The notes: generated by a model not told the origin, from the letters alone. Positions 30,324 through 40,637 are shown, counted from the first letter of the stretch. The stretch: DNA of 64,000 nt from Gammaproteobacteria bacterium (GCA_028819565.1 JAPPLD010000020.1:97319-161318); one strand, 5' to 3'. Program-made: numbers and translations.

Positions 30324-30647
30324 ATGGCCATCTCGCTGACCGAAGCCGCAGCTGGGCAGATTCGCGCTCATTTGGAGAAGCGCGGACGCGGGCTCGGCCT
30401 GCGCCTGGGAGTGAAGACCACCGGGTGTTCCGGGATGGCCTACGTGTTGGAATTCGCCGATGCCGTGGAAGAGGGTGACGAGATATTCGAGGACAAGGGC
30501 GTGAAGGTGGTGGTGTCTCCGAAAAGCCTGGCCTATCTGGACGGCGCTGAGCTGGATTACGGACGCGAAGGACTGAACGAGGGATTCCGCTTCACCAACC
30601 CCAACGAAAAAGCACGGTGCGGGTGCGGCGAAAGCTTCAGCATCTGA
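30324..30647 (+). CDS. iscA: A-type Fe-S carrier IscA
   Basis: IscA carries iron or clusters to target apoproteins. The 107-residue product has the A-type signature with three cysteines: [14 protein letters not shown] and the C-terminal CGCGESF. The region [21 protein letters not shown] is a normal N-terminus. It lies 13 bases after iscU. Confidence 0.96.
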   Translation: MAISLTEAAAGQIRAHLEKRGRGLGLRLGVKTTGCSGMAYVLEFADAVEEGDEIFEDKGVKVVVSPKSLAYLDGAELDYGREGLNEGFRFTNPNEKARCGCGESFSI

Positions 30648-30668
30648 ACATCAGACCAGGGAGCGGCG

Positions 30669-31193
30669 GTGCCGCTGGAACTTCCCCAGAATTATTTCGA
30701 ACTGTTTCAGTTGGCGTGCGCGCTCGAGGTGGACGAGCAGCAGTTGACCGAGCAGTACCGGGCCCTGCAGCGAGAACTGCACCCGGATCGCTTTGCGGCA
30801 GCCGGCCCACAGGAGCGGCGCCTCGCGGCGCAGGCCGCGGCCCACGTCAACCAGGCGTATCGCACCCTGAGCGACCGGCACGAACGTGCCGCCTATCTCC
30901 TCCACTTGCAGGAGGTCGAGATGGATGACGAGAAAGATACATCGACCGACACCGAATTCCTGATGCAGCAGATGGAATTGCGCGAGGGGCTGGAGGCACT
31001 TGACGGGATGCCGGCAGTCGAAGCCCTTGGTGCCCGTCTTGAACAGGAGGCCGAGGCGCTGTGGGAGGATTTCGGGGCGTGCTACGCCGGGGAGCGCTGG
31101 CCAGATGCGCGGGAAGCCTTGCTGAAGCTCCGCTTCTACCGCCGCCTGCAGCAACAGTTGCAGGCCCGCAAAGAGCAATTCGCTACGGAATAG
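30669..31193 (+). CDS. hscB: Co-chaperone HscB
   Basis: HscB is a J-domain protein that brings IscU to HscA. The 174-residue product has the J domain at residues about 8-75 with the HPD triad in RELHPDRFAA, followed by the C-terminal helical IscU-binding domain (LMQQMELREGLEALDG...). A GTG at 30669 is used; it lies 21 bases after iscA and begins at the conserved NYFELFQL region. Confidence 0.94.
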   Translation: MPLELPQNYFELFQLACALEVDEQQLTEQYRALQRELHPDRFAAAGPQERRLAAQAAAHVNQAYRTLSDRHERAAYLLHLQEVEMDDEKDTSTDTEFLMQQMELREGLEALDGMPAVEALGARLEQEAEALWEDFGACYAGERWPDAREALLKLRFYRRLQQQLQARKEQFATE

Positions 31194-31197
31194 GAAG

Positions 31198-33045
31198 ATG
31201 ACCCTGCTGCAAATTTCGGAACCGGGACAGGGCGGCCCCAGACGGCGCGCCTGCGGCATCGACCTGGGTACGACGCATTCGCTCGTCGCGGTGATGCGAG
31301 ACGGGCAGGCGGTCACGCTGCCGAATGCCGAGGGACGCCACCGTCTTCCTTCGGTGGTGCACTACGGAGCCGGATCAGAGACGGTCGGCTGGTCGGCCGT
31401 GCAGGCTGCCGCGGATGATCCGGACAATACGTTCTTTTCGATCAAGCGCTCGATGGGCCGTGGCACTGCGGATCTCGATGACGCACACGATCTGGTCGAG
31501 GATTCGGCGGCGGGTGTGCCGCGCTTTCAAACGGCGGCCGGGCCGAAGACCGCCGTGGAAATCTCGGCCGATATTTTGAGTGCCCTGCGGGCTCGGGCCG
31601 AAGAGGAATTGGGGGGCGAGCTGGACGGGGCCGTGATCACGGTGCCGGCTTACTTCGATGAAGCCCAGCGGCAGGCGACCAAGGATGCGGCCCGCTTGGC
31701 CGGATTGCCGGTTCTGCGGCTGATCAACGAGCCGACCGCAGCCTCGATCGCCTATGGACTGGACCAACAGGACGACCGCGGACTGATCGCGGTGTTCGAC
31801 TTGGGCGGGGGAACGTTCGACATTTCGATCCTGCGCCTGAGCCGGGGCGTGTTCGAAGTATTGGCGACGGGCGGTGATACCGAATTGGGCGGAGACGATC
31901 TGGATCGGATCCTGTTGGCTTGGGCGCAGAAGGAATGCGGCGTGGAAGAAGCGGATCGGGCCTGGACGCGGAGGATTCTCCAAGCCGTGCGCGAGGCTCG
32001 GGAAGCCTTGTCGGAGCAGGAGTCGGTTCAGGTTGATTGTGGCGACGGGCGAATCTTGACCCTGACCCGAGGCGAACTGGAGCAATGGTCGGCGCCTCTG
32101 CTTGAACGAATGTTGCAGTGCTGCCGCCGTGCCTTGTCGGACGCCGGAGTCGAGGCGGGCGAAGTGCAGGAGGTGGTCATGGTCGGGGGCGTGACGCGGA
32201 TGCCGTACCTGCGTCGCGAGGTCTCGAAGTTTTTCTCCCGCGAGGTCCATACTGGGATTGACCCGGACCGGGTGGTGGCGCTGGGCGCCGCGGTCCAGGC
32301 CGACGTACTGGTGGGCAACGCGCAAGATCAGGATCTGCTGCTGTTGGACGTGATTCCCCTGTCGCTCGGGATCGAAATCATGGGCGAGATGGTCGAACGG
32401 ATCATCGACCGCAACACCACCATTCCGGCTCACCATGCCCAGGAATTCACCACATTCAAGGATGGGCAGACCGCGCTTGCGGTACACGTGGTGCAGGGCG
32501 AACGGGAGTTGGTGTCGGATTGCCGCTCGCTGGCGCGCTTCGAATTGCGCGGCATCCCGCCGATGACTGCGGGCGCTGCGCGCATCCGGGTCGAGTTTCA
32601 GGTCGATGCGGACGGCTTGCTGACAGTGGAGGCGATGGAGACCGTCAGCGGGGTGCGTGCCGGGGTGTCGGTCAAGCCCTCCTACGGGCTGGAAGAATTG
32701 GAAATCGAACAGATGCTCCGGGAATCGGTCGAGCATGCCGAGGAAGACGTGGCGAGCCGTGCCCTGAACGAGCAGCAGGTCGAGGCGGATCGGGTGATGC
32801 AGGCTTTGCGGGACGCGTTGGCGGCGGACGGGGATATACTGTCGGATGATGCGGAGCGCGCCGGGATCGAGGCAGCGGCGCAGGCCCTGATACAGCTGCG
32901 GGACGGGACGGATGCCGACGCGATCCGAGCCGGGATCAAGGCGCTGGAAGAGGCGTGCGAGCCTTTCGTGGAACGGCGTATGAACCGCAGTATCCGGCAA
33001 GCCATGCAGGGGCACAGGGTCGAGGAATTTCAGGAGCAGGACTGA
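31198..33045 (+). CDS. hscA: Fe-S chaperone HscA
   Basis: HscA is the specialised Hsp70 that releases clusters from IscU. The 615-residue product has CGIDLGTTHSLVAVMRDG, the Hsp70 signatures VFDLGGGTFDISIL and VVMVGGVTRMPYLRREV, RLINEPTAASIAYGLD, and the substrate-binding domain starting DVIPLSLGIEIMG. Length and lack of the long DnaK C-terminal tail fit HscA. The fdx ATG overlaps its stop (TGATG). Confidence 0.96.
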   Translation: MTLLQISEPGQGGPRRRACGIDLGTTHSLVAVMRDGQAVTLPNAEGRHRLPSVVHYGAGSETVGWSAVQAAADDPDNTFFSIKRSMGRGTADLDDAHDLVEDSAAGVPRFQTAAGPKTAVEISADILSALRARAEEELGGELDGAVITVPAYFDEAQRQATKDAARLAGLPVLRLINEPTAASIAYGLDQQDDRGLIAVFDLGGGTFDISILRLSRGVFEVLATGGDTELGGDDLDRILLAWAQKECGVEEADRAWTRRILQAVREAREALSEQESVQVDCGDGRILTLTRGELEQWSAPLLERMLQCCRRALSDAGVEAGEVQEVVMVGGVTRMPYLRREVSKFFSREVHTGIDPDRVVALGAAVQADVLVGNAQDQDLLLLDVIPLSLGIEIMGEMVERIIDRNTTIPAHHAQEFTTFKDGQTALAVHVVQGERELVSDCRSLARFELRGIPPMTAGAARIRVEFQVDADGLLTVEAMETVSGVRAGVSVKPSYGLEELEIEQMLRESVEHAEEDVASRALNEQQVEADRVMQALRDALAADGDILSDDAERAGIEAAAQALIQLRDGTDADAIRAGIKALEEACEPFVERRMNRSIRQAMQGHRVEEFQEQD

Positions 33046-33383
33046 TGCCGACGATACGTTTCCTGCCGCATGAGGAGATCTGCCCGACCGAGCAGGCAGT
33101 CGAGGTCGAGCCTGGGGTGAGCATCTGTGATGCGGCCCTGTCCCGCGGCATCGAGATCGAGCATGCCTGTGAGAAGTCCTGCGCGTGTACGACCTGCCAT
33201 GTCTACGTCCGGGAAGGAGGCGACTCGCTGAACGAGGCGAGCGAGGACGAAGAGGACCTGCTGGACCGGGCGTGGGGCCTGGATCCGGATTCGCGGCTGA
33301 GTTGCCAGGCGATCGTGGGTGACGAGGACCTGGTGGTCGAACTTCCGCGCTACACTATCAACCAGGTTTCCGAGCACCACTAG
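33045..33383 (+). CDS. fdx: [2Fe-2S] ferredoxin of the isc system
   Basis: This adrenodoxin-type ferredoxin supplies electrons for cluster assembly on IscU. The 112-residue product has the ligands in HACEKSCACTTCHVYV and a fourth cysteine in RLSCQAIVGDEDLVVELP, with the acidic EASEDEEDLLDRAWGL helix. ATG 33045 overlaps the hscA stop. iscX follows after 8 bases. Confidence 0.96.
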   Translation: MPTIRFLPHEEICPTEQAVEVEPGVSICDAALSRGIEIEHACEKSCACTTCHVYVREGGDSLNEASEDEEDLLDRAWGLDPDSRLSCQAIVGDEDLVVELPRYTINQVSEHH

Positions 33384-33391
33384 GAGGGGAG

Positions 33392-33592
33392 ATGGGGCTT
33401 CGCTGGACGGATTCGCTGGACATCGCGATCGAGCTTGAAGAAGCGCATCCAGACGTCGATCCGCAGTACGTGCGGTTCACCGACCTGTACGAATGGATTT
33501 TGGCGCTGGAGGACTTCGAGGACGACCCGGAACACTGTGGGGAACGTATCCTGGAAGCGATCCAGATGGCCTGGATCGACGAGCACGACTAA
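33392..33592 (+). CDS. iscX: Fe-S assembly protein IscX
   Basis: IscX is a small acidic protein that binds IscS and modulates assembly. The 66-residue product has the family features MGLRWTDSLDIAIELEEAHP, VRFTDLYEWILALEDF and the DDPEHCGERILEAIQMAWIDE end. It is the final gene of the isc operon. Immediately after it, AGGCTC (33598-33603) / GAGCCT (33614-33619) can form a hairpin without a T-run. Confidence 0.95.
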   Translation: MGLRWTDSLDIAIELEEAHPDVDPQYVRFTDLYEWILALEDFEDDPEHCGERILEAIQMAWIDEHD

Positions 33593-33643
33593 ACGGGAGG
33601 CTCTCTCTAGACTGAGCCTGCACACCCAAGCACTGGAGAGCCA

Positions 33644-34015
33644 ATGTTATACCCTCCGTGTCCAGTTCCCGTGCCCTCCGAGAATGGATTTGACGAGGGA
33701 TTTCGCAAACCCGAAAGTCGGAAAATGATGAGGCGGGCCGGCTTGAACGGAATCGTGATGAACAACAAGATTATGCTTGGCGAACTGCTTTCGCTCGGCA
33801 TTCTGATGGTGACGCTGGCAGGGGGCGGATATGCCCTGCACTCGGATATCGCCCAGGTCCAGCTTGAATTGGGCGAGAAGATTGACGCCAAGTTCGATCA
33901 GGTCGATGCAAAGGTCAATGAAGTGAACCGACGTATGGCTGACCTGCAGGAACGTGTGGCAACGGTTGAGACCATCGTGCGCGTTCAGGCATCAGGAATG
34001 GCAACGGACAAGTAG
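33644..34015 (+). CDS. Hypothetical small membrane-anchored coiled-coil protein
   Basis: I do not recognise this gene. The 123-residue reading has one hydrophobic segment (about 46-65, GELLSLGILMVTLAGGGYAL) followed by an amphipathic helix with heptad spacing (LGEKIDAKFDQVDAKVNEVNRRMADL) suggesting a coiled coil outside the membrane. GGAG at 33635-33638 supports ATG 33644, but an ATG at 33758 would start just before the membrane segment and may be the real start. It stands alone between isc and adk. Function unknown. Confidence 0.55.
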   Translation: MLYPPCPVPVPSENGFDEGFRKPESRKMMRRAGLNGIVMNNKIMLGELLSLGILMVTLAGGGYALHSDIAQVQLELGEKIDAKFDQVDAKVNEVNRRMADLQERVATVETIVRVQASGMATDK

Positions 34016-34124
34016 ATACTCGATAGATCTTGCGTCGCCTCAAATCCTGAAAAGCACGATCGGGGTGTGCCTGAAGCCTGCGCAAAGCCCGATTTGGTTT
34101 GATTGCCTGTGATAAAATTCGCGC

Positions 34125-34144
34125 GCCCGCGGTGCGCCGCGGGC
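34125..34144 (+). promoter_or_regulatory. Perfect GC hairpin in the adk leader
   Basis: GCCCGCGG (34125-34132), TGCG, CCGCGGGC (34137-34144) is a perfect 8-bp stem with a 4-base loop, 32 bases before the adk start. A TAAAAT (34113-34118) just upstream could be the -10, placing the hairpin at the very 5-prime end of the mRNA, where such structures slow decay. Confidence 0.5.
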
Positions 34145-34176
34145 TGATTATTAGATTCTGAACCGACACTACATCG

Positions 34177-34830
34177 ATGCGCATCATTCTGCTGGGCGGG
34201 CCCGGCGCTGGCAAGGGAACCCAGTCCAGTTACATCTGCGAACGCTACGGGATCCCGCAAATTTCGACGGGGGACATGCTGCGCAAGGCAGTCGCGGACG
34301 GCACGCCACTGGGTAAGGAGGCGGAGCAGATCATGAGCCAGGGTGCCCTGGTGCCGGACGAACTGATCCTGGGGCTGGTCGAGCAGCGGATTGCCGAGCC
34401 GGATTGCAATGACGGTTTTCTGCTGGACGGATTCCCCCGGACTTTAGCGCAGGCGGAAGCGCTGCGCGACTACGAGATTGACATCGACCACGTGGTGGAG
34501 ATCCGGGTGAGCGACGAAGAAATTGTTCGCCGTATGAGTGGACGGCGGGTTCATCCGGCTTCCGGGCGCGTCTATCATATTGAGAACAACCCGCCTCAGC
34601 AGGAAGGGTTGGATGACGCCACCGGAGAACCGCTGATTCAGCGCGACGACGATCAGGAAGAAGTCGTTCGGCAACGCCTAGAGGTTTATCATGATCAGAC
34701 TGAACCGCTCATCGACTACTATTCCAGTTGGGCGGAATCTGGTGGTGAAGGGGCGCCGCGCTATCACGTGATCGACGGAATCGGTACAATCGAGGACATC
34801 CGGGATCAAGCATTTTCTTCTCTGGACTAA
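34177..34830 (+). CDS. adk: Adenylate kinase
   Basis: Adk interconverts ATP plus AMP and two ADP. The 217-residue product has the P-loop [55 protein letters not shown] of the LID domain, and [19 protein letters not shown]. The LID carries no cysteines, so it is the non-zinc gram-negative type. It stands alone with its own leader. Confidence 0.97.
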   Translation: MRIILLGGPGAGKGTQSSYICERYGIPQISTGDMLRKAVADGTPLGKEAEQIMSQGALVPDELILGLVEQRIAEPDCNDGFLLDGFPRTLAQAEALRDYEIDIDHVVEIRVSDEEIVRRMSGRRVHPASGRVYHIENNPPQQEGLDDATGEPLIQRDDDQEEVVRQRLEVYHDQTEPLIDYYSSWAESGGEGAPRYHVIDGIGTIEDIRDQAFSSLD

Positions 34831-34878
34831 ACACTAGATTACGGTTTGGATCGACAGGATTAAGGAGTACCGAACGCC

Positions 34879-35352
34879 ATGGCAACACCGACTTTCTTCA
34901 TGGGTCTTCTCGGAGCGCTGGTCGCGATAACGCTGGTGCTGTTCATCATCGCGCAGAACATCGTGGAGCCGGACCTGAAGCTGGACGACCCCGAGGTAGC
35001 CGAAGCCATTCAAAAGCGGATCGAGCCGATCGGCCGGCTCAACACCGGCGACGCTCCGATTGCGGTCGCGTCCCTGCCGCTCATCTCGGATGCCCAGGCC
35101 GCACCCGATTTCGAGTCGGGCGAGGCCGTTTACAACGGCGTCTGTCAGGCCTGCCACACCACGGGCGTCCTGAACTCGCCGAAGCTGGGCGATCCCGCAG
35201 GCTGGGGGGACCGTTTGGCGAAAGGAAAAGAGGCGATGTACCTGAGTGTGCTCAACGGCCTCAACCTGATGCCGCCCAAGGGTGGGCGCCCGGACCTGTC
35301 GGACGAACAGATCCAAATGGCCGTCGACTATATGCTGGAAAGCCTCAACTGA
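34879..35352 (+). CDS. Membrane-anchored c5-type cytochrome c
   Basis: The 157-residue product has an N-terminal membrane helix (about 6-26), a linker, then a single-haem domain: GEAVYNGVCQACHTTGVLNSPKLGD with the CQACH haem-binding motif, and NLMPPKGGRPDLSDEQIQMAVDYMLE supplying the axial Met (LMPPKGG). It resembles small cytochrome c5 proteins that carry electrons in the periplasm. AAGGAG at 34862-34867 precedes ATG 34879. Its last 8 bases overlap the end of the convergent ubiK. Its partner oxidase or dehydrogenase is not in the window. Confidence 0.88.
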   Translation: MATPTFFMGLLGALVAITLVLFIIAQNIVEPDLKLDDPEVAEAIQKRIEPIGRLNTGDAPIAVASLPLISDAQAAPDFESGEAVYNGVCQACHTTGVLNSPKLGDPAGWGDRLAKGKEAMYLSVLNGLNLMPPKGGRPDLSDEQIQMAVDYMLESLN

Positions 35353-35623
35353 CCGGATCTTCGGGATCCTGATCGCTCTCCAGCGCATCCAGACGTTTCT
35401 GCAGTTCTCCTAGGCGCCCGCGGGTCTTGGCGAGCAGCTTGGACTGCACGTCGAATTCTTCCCGGGTAACCACGTCCAGGCGTTGCAGCAGGCTTTCGAT
35501 GCAGGCCCGAACGGTCTTGTGGATTTCTTCGCGGGTCGAGTGCAGGGATTCCGGAATCAGCGCGTCCAGGCGCCGAGCCAGATCATCCAGTTGCTTGGGG
35601 TCGAGGCGAATCATAAATTTCAT
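35345..35623 (-). CDS. ubiK: Ubiquinone biosynthesis accessory factor UbiK
   Basis: UbiK (YqiC/BMFP family) forms coiled-coil trimers and helps assemble the aerobic ubiquinone synthesis complex. The 92-residue product has LDDLARRLDALIPESL, a middle TREEIHKTVRACIESLLQRLDVVTREEFDVQ and a C-terminal leucine-rich coiled coil (LLAKTRGRLGELQKRLDALE), all characteristic. Convergent with the cytochrome gene and divergent from rluC. Confidence 0.9.
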   Translation of the reverse strand: MKFMIRLDPKQLDDLARRLDALIPESLHSTREEIHKTVRACIESLLQRLDVVTREEFDVQSKLLAKTRGRLGELQKRLDALESDQDPEDPVS

Positions 35624-35712
35624 TATACGAGCCTGCCGAAAGCCGAGTAGCGGTGATCCACCACGCCCATACCCTGTCTAGAATGAACATGTTGCGGCAG
35701 GGATGAATCGAA

Positions 35713-36678
35713 ATGACCTCCGGGAAGACGACCGTCAAAACCCGCCAGGTGGAGCGGGTCGTCGCCGGTGTGGAAGACCTTGGGCGACGTTTGGACAATT
35801 TTTTGCTGGCGCGGGTGGCGGTGCCGCGCCAAGTCGTCTACCAGTGGATCCGTACCGGTCAGGTCCGGGTCAATCGCGGCCGGGCAAAGCCGTCTTACCG
35901 CCTCAAGACGAATGACGAGGTGCGGGTCCCCCCGCACAGCCCGGAGGGACAGGACCGATCCGATGCGCCGGTTCCGGACATTCCGGTGCCAGTGCTGTAC
36001 GAAGATGCGGATTTGCTGGTTGTCGACAAGCCGGCCGGACTGGCCGTGCATGGCGGCAGCCGGATCCGTTTCGGGTTGATCGATGTGTTGCGGCAGTGCC
36101 GGGGCGAGGACGCATTCCTGGAATTGGCGCATCGGCTGGATCGAGGCAGCAGCGGGTGCCTCGTCCTGGCCCGAAACCGCAGTGCATTGCTCGGACTGCA
36201 GGCTCAATTTCGGAATAGGGCGGTGCAGAAAACCTATTGGGCGTTGGTGGCCGGACAGTGGCCGGAGCATGTCCGGGAAGTCCGCCAGCCTCTCCGGGTC
36301 AATCGGCACCATGCCCGGCACCGCAAGGCGGTGGCCGACGAGTCGGGGAGGGATGCGTACACCCGGTTCCGGCCATTGGACCAATTCGCGCGGAATTGCC
36401 TTGTCGAAGCTCGCATCGAGACCGGGAGAACCCACCAGATTCGGGTGCATGCCGCCGAGGCCGGACATCCGGTCGTTGGAGACGACCGCTATGGGAATCG
36501 GCAGGTGAACGGATGGGCCCGGGAGCGGGGCTTCAGGCGCCTGTTCCTGCATGCGCGGTCGCTGGGCTTTGCCCATCCGGCAAACCAGTCCAAGATAACG
36601 GTACGGGCGCCCCTGGATACAGCCTGCAAAAAACTGCTGGCTTCCCTGCGTGATGAAACCGGAACGCCTTCTCTATAA
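35713..36678 (+). CDS. rluC: 23S rRNA pseudouridine synthase RluC
   Basis: RluC converts U955, U2504 and U2580 of 23S rRNA (E. coli numbering). The 321-residue product has an N-terminal S4 domain (GRRLDNFLLARV...VYQWIRTGQVRVNRGRAKPSY), then PVLYEDADLLVVDKPAGLAVHGG, the catalytic AHRLDRGSSGCLVLAR with the essential Asp, and TGRTHQIRVHAAEAGHPVVGDDRYG. Its end runs into the promoter of the tRNA cluster. Confidence 0.93.
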   Translation: MTSGKTTVKTRQVERVVAGVEDLGRRLDNFLLARVAVPRQVVYQWIRTGQVRVNRGRAKPSYRLKTNDEVRVPPHSPEGQDRSDAPVPDIPVPVLYEDADLLVVDKPAGLAVHGGSRIRFGLIDVLRQCRGEDAFLELAHRLDRGSSGCLVLARNRSALLGLQAQFRNRAVQKTYWALVAGQWPEHVREVRQPLRVNRHHARHRKAVADESGRDAYTRFRPLDQFARNCLVEARIETGRTHQIRVHAAEAGHPVVGDDRYGNRQVNGWARERGFRRLFLHARSLGFAHPANQSKITVRAPLDTACKKLLASLRDETGTPSL

Positions 36679-36679
36679 T
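36651..36679 (+). promoter_or_regulatory. Predicted promoter of the tRNA-tuf cluster
   Basis: A perfect TATAAT (36674-36679) lies 17 bases after a weak TGATGA (36651-36656), overlapping the end of rluC. The bases after it are GC-rich (GAGCGGGCACC), like the discriminator of stringently controlled stable-RNA promoters. Confidence 0.55.
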
Positions 36680-36699
36680 GAGCGGGCACCACGGATCGG

Positions 36700-36775
36700 G
36701 CTGGCGTAGCTCAGTTGGCAGAGCAGCTGTCTTGTAAACAGCAGGTCGGGGGTTCGAATCCTCTCGCCAGCTCCA
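36700..36775 (+). tRNA. tRNA-Thr(TGT)
   Basis: 76 bases with acceptor GCTGGCG / CGCCAGC, D-arm GCTCAGTTGGCAGAGC, anticodon loop CTTGTAA (anticodon TGT, reading ACA), T-arm GGTTCGAATCC and an encoded CCA. First of four tRNAs upstream of tuf. Confidence 0.97.
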
Positions 36776-36840
36776 CCCCGATTTCCCACCTAAATCCCGG
36801 TTTCGCGTAGCTTTTTCGGGCCCGCTGAAGATTCGCTTTA

Positions 36841-36849
36841 TGGTATAAT
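36841..36849 (+). promoter_or_regulatory. Extended -10 element upstream of tRNA-Tyr
   Basis: TGGTATAAT (36841-36849) is a TG-extended -10 with a perfect hexamer, 21 bases before the tRNA. No clear -35 is visible, which is tolerated by extended -10 promoters. Confidence 0.5.
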
Positions 36850-36870
36850 CCATACTTTAGCCTAATTTTG

Positions 36871-36955
36871 GGAGGGGTACCCAAGCGGTCAACGGGGGCA
36901 GACTGTAAATCTGCTGGCTCAGCCTTCGTAGGTTCGAATCCTACCCCCTCCACCA
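36871..36955 (+). tRNA. tRNA-Tyr(GTA)
   Basis: 85-base class II tRNA with acceptor GGAGGGG / CCCCTCC, anticodon GTA in the loop CTGTAAA, a long variable arm (GGCTCAGCCTTC) and encoded CCA. Confidence 0.97.
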
Positions 36956-36988
36956 GGGGGCTGCAGACCAGCGGAAACAGCGGGTTGG

Positions 36989-37062
36989 GCGGGTGTAGTT
37001 CAACGGTAGAACCTCAGCCTTCCAAGCTGATAGTGGCGGTTCGATTCCGCTCACCCGCTCCA
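36989..37062 (+). tRNA. tRNA-Gly(TCC)
   Basis: 74 bases with acceptor GCGGGTG / CACCCGC, anticodon TCC in the loop CTTCCAA, T-arm GGTTCGATTCC and encoded CCA. Confidence 0.97.
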
Positions 37063-37087
37063 CTGCCGCCGACGGCGGAGGGACGCG

Positions 37088-37163
<76 letters not shown>

Positions 37164-37200
37164 GATTGAGGCGACAACCTAACCACGAGGAGACAGAACG

Positions 37201-38391
<1,191 letters not shown>

Positions 38392-38429
38392 CCGGCCAGG
38401 CATTGCTTCAGGCCGGAGAGTGGTAAAGT
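38392..38429 (+). promoter_or_regulatory. Hairpin after tuf followed by a possible extended -10 for tRNA-Trp
   Basis: CCGGCC (38392-38397) / GGCCGG (38411-38416) forms a stem directly after the tuf stop without a T-run. TGGTAAAGT (38421-38429) is a TG-extended -10-like sequence 12 bases before tRNA-Trp. The two could separate tuf from the secE unit or be a processing site. Confidence 0.35.
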
Positions 38430-38440
38430 CATGTCTGCAA

Positions 38441-38516
38441 AGGCCAGTAGCTCAATTGGTAGAGCAGCGGTCTCCAAAACCGCAGGTTGGGGGTTCGAGT
38501 CCCTCCTGGCCTGCCA
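38441..38516 (+). tRNA. tRNA-Trp(CCA)
   Basis: 76 bases with acceptor AGGCCAG / CTGGCCT, D-arm GCTCAATTGGTAGAGC, anticodon CCA in the loop CTCCAAA, T-arm GGTTCGAGTCC and encoded CCA. It lies between tuf and secE, a standard position. Confidence 0.97.
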
Positions 38517-38534
38517 GCGATGGGAGGCCGTGTA

Positions 38535-38906
38535 ATGGTGCAAGAACGCATCGAGTCGAGCCTCTCGCAAGCGGACATCGTCCGCTGGACGATCGTGGCC
38601 ACACTGCTGGTGACGGGAGTCGGCGGCTTCTACTACTTCGCGAATCAGGCGCTCCTGTATCGGGTGCTGGGTCTGGTCGCATTGTTCGCGGCGGCGGCGG
38701 CCGTTGCGGCGGGCTCGGCGCACGGGCAGCGTTTTCTGGGCTTCATGCGCGAATCCCGTGGCGAAGTGCGCAAGATGGTGTGGGCCACTCGCGCAGAAAC
38801 CCTGCAGACCTCCCTGGTGGTGTTCGCGGCGGTGATCGTGATGGCTCTGTTCCTGTGGCTTTTGGATCGGCTCCTCTCCTGGGGGGTCAGCCTGCTTCTG
38901 GGGTGA
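38535..38906 (+). CDS. secE: Preprotein translocase subunit SecE
   Basis: SecE is an essential part of the SecYEG channel. The 123-residue product has three hydrophobic helices (about 20-37, 43-61 and 93-115) as in gammaproteobacterial SecE, and the conserved amphipathic stretch FMRESRGEVRKMVWATRAETLQT before the last helix. GGGAGG at 38522-38527 supports ATG 38535. nusG follows after 5 bases. Confidence 0.95.
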   Translation: MVQERIESSLSQADIVRWTIVATLLVTGVGGFYYFANQALLYRVLGLVALFAAAAAVAAGSAHGQRFLGFMRESRGEVRKMVWATRAETLQTSLVVFAAVIVMALFLWLLDRLLSWGVSLLLG

Positions 38907-38911
38907 GGACG

Positions 38912-39481
38912 ATGACGGAAGATCAGATCAAGGAAAGCGACCAAGACCAAGGGCTGCAGTGGTACGCGGTTCACGCCTACTCCAACTACGAGGAGCAGGT
39001 GCGCGTCCAACTTGAGGAGCGAATCGAGCGCCTCGGCAAGCAAGACGAATTCGGACGCATCGAAGTGCCGTCGGAAGCCAGCATCGAGCTGCGCGACGGC
39101 AAGCAGAAGGTGATCCGGCGCAAGACCTTCCCCGGCTATGTCCTGGTCCAGATGAAATGGTCCGAGGAAAACTGGCATCTGGTGCGCAACACGCCGAAGG
39201 TGCTGGGCTTCATCGGCGGCGCACGCCATCACCCGGAACCGATCCCGGACTCCCAGGTCGAGTCCATTCTGGAACGGGCCGAAGAAGGGCAGACGGCGCC
39301 GCGGATCAAGGTGATGTACGAGCCGGGCCAGGTGGTCCGGGTCATCGACGGGCCGTTCAACGACTTCAACGGCGTGGTCGAGGAGGCCAACCATGAAAAG
39401 GGTCGCCTGCGCGTCGCCATCCAGATTTTCGGGCGTTCCACGCCGGTCGAGTTGAGTTTCGACCAGGTCACCAAGGACTGA
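38912..39481 (+). CDS. nusG: Transcription termination/antitermination factor NusG
   Basis: NusG binds RNA polymerase, suppresses pausing and couples to Rho or ribosomes. The 189-residue product has the NGN domain ([56 protein letters not shown]) and the C-terminal KOW domain ([40 protein letters not shown]). ATG 38912 is the natural start; the open frame extends upstream only through tRNA and secE sequence. Confidence 0.97.
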   Translation: MTEDQIKESDQDQGLQWYAVHAYSNYEEQVRVQLEERIERLGKQDEFGRIEVPSEASIELRDGKQKVIRRKTFPGYVLVQMKWSEENWHLVRNTPKVLGFIGGARHHPEPIPDSQVESILERAEEGQTAPRIKVMYEPGQVVRVIDGPFNDFNGVVEEANHEKGRLRVAIQIFGRSTPVELSFDQVTKD

Positions 39482-39491
39482 GGCTCCGCTC

Positions 39492-39923
39492 ATGGCAGAC
39501 AAGGACATCCAGGCGTACGTCAAGCTGCAGGTGCCGGCGGGTTCCGCCAACCCGGCGCCTCCGGTCGGCCCGGCTCTGGGCCAGCATGGTCTCGCCATCC
39601 AGGACTTCTGCAAGGCTTTCAACGATCGTACGGCATCGATGGAGAAGGGGATGCCGCTGCCGGTGGTGATCACGGTGTACGCCGACCGCAGTTTTGATTT
39701 CATCATCAAGACGCCGCCTGCCGCCGTGCTGTTGCGCAAGGCGGCTGGCATTGAGAAGGGCAGCGCGACCCCGAATTCGGAAAAAGTCGGCAAGGTGACG
39801 CGCAAGCAATTGGAAGAGATTGCGACGGTCAAGATGCCGGACCTGAGCGCGAATGACCTGGACGCGGCCGTGAAGATCATTGCGGGAAGCGCCCGAAGCA
39901 TGGGTTTGGAGATGGACCAATGA
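39492..39923 (+). CDS. rplK: 50S ribosomal protein L11
   Basis: L11 binds the GTPase-associated region of 23S rRNA. The 143-residue product has [27 protein letters not shown], the [25 protein letters not shown] segment and [37 protein letters not shown]. It overlaps rplA by an ATGA. Standard secE-nusG-rplK context. Confidence 0.98.
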   Translation: MADKDIQAYVKLQVPAGSANPAPPVGPALGQHGLAIQDFCKAFNDRTASMEKGMPLPVVITVYADRSFDFIIKTPPAAVLLRKAAGIEKGSATPNSEKVGKVTRKQLEEIATVKMPDLSANDLDAAVKIIAGSARSMGLEMDQ

Positions 39924-40606
39924 AGAATCGTCGGATTACCGAGGCTCGGGCCAAGATCGATGTACTGCAGTTGTACCCGGTCGACGAAGCGGTCGAACTG
40001 GTACGCACGGCGAGCGGGACAGTGAAATTCGAGGAAAGTATCGACGTCAGCATCAACCTCGGCGTGGATCCGAAGCAGAGCGACCAGAACGTGCGCGGGG
40101 CGATGGTCTTGCCGCAAGGCACGGGCAAACGGACACGGGTGGCCGTGTTCGCGCAGGGCGACCCGGCGCAGGCCGCAACCGACGCGGGTGCCGACGTGGT
40201 CGGCCTGGAAGACTTGGCGGAACGGATCAAGGGCGGCGACCTCGATTTCAGCACGGTGATCGCAACGCCGGACAGCATGCCCGTCGTGGGGGCACTGGGA
40301 CAGATCCTGGGCCCGCGCGGCCTGATGCCGAACCCGAAAACCGGGACGGTGACGGCGGACGTCGCCACGGCGGTTAAAAATGCCAAGGAGGGGCAGGTGC
40401 GCTACCGCACCGACAAGGGCGGCATCGTGCACTGCTCGATCGGACGGGCCAGTTTCGAGACGACAGCGCTGGCCGAGAACCTCCGAGCCCTGATCGCAGA
40501 GTTGATTCGGGCCAAGCCGGCCTCCTCCAAGGGGGTGTACATCAAGCGCATCACCGTGTCCCCGACCATGGGGCCGGGCGTCCGGGTGGACCCGGCGACG
40601 GTGTAA
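39920..40606 (+). CDS. rplA: 50S ribosomal protein L1
   Basis: L1 forms the mobile stalk at the E site and in many bacteria represses its own operon. The 228-residue product has [59 protein letters not shown] and a [24 protein letters not shown] end. Overlaps rplK. Confidence 0.98.
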   Translation: MKNRRITEARAKIDVLQLYPVDEAVELVRTASGTVKFEESIDVSINLGVDPKQSDQNVRGAMVLPQGTGKRTRVAVFAQGDPAQAATDAGADVVGLEDLAERIKGGDLDFSTVIATPDSMPVVGALGQILGPRGLMPNPKTGTVTADVATAVKNAKEGQVRYRTDKGGIVHCSIGRASFETTALAENLRALIAELIRAKPASSKGVYIKRITVSPTMGPGVRVDPATV

Positions 40607-40637
40607 GGCGATACGGGAGAACCTAGAGGAACGGATC

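Noticed and set aside
31375-33015. Minus-strand open frame of about 546 codons opposite hscA
   Set aside because: Antisense to a clear HscA gene; composition artefact.
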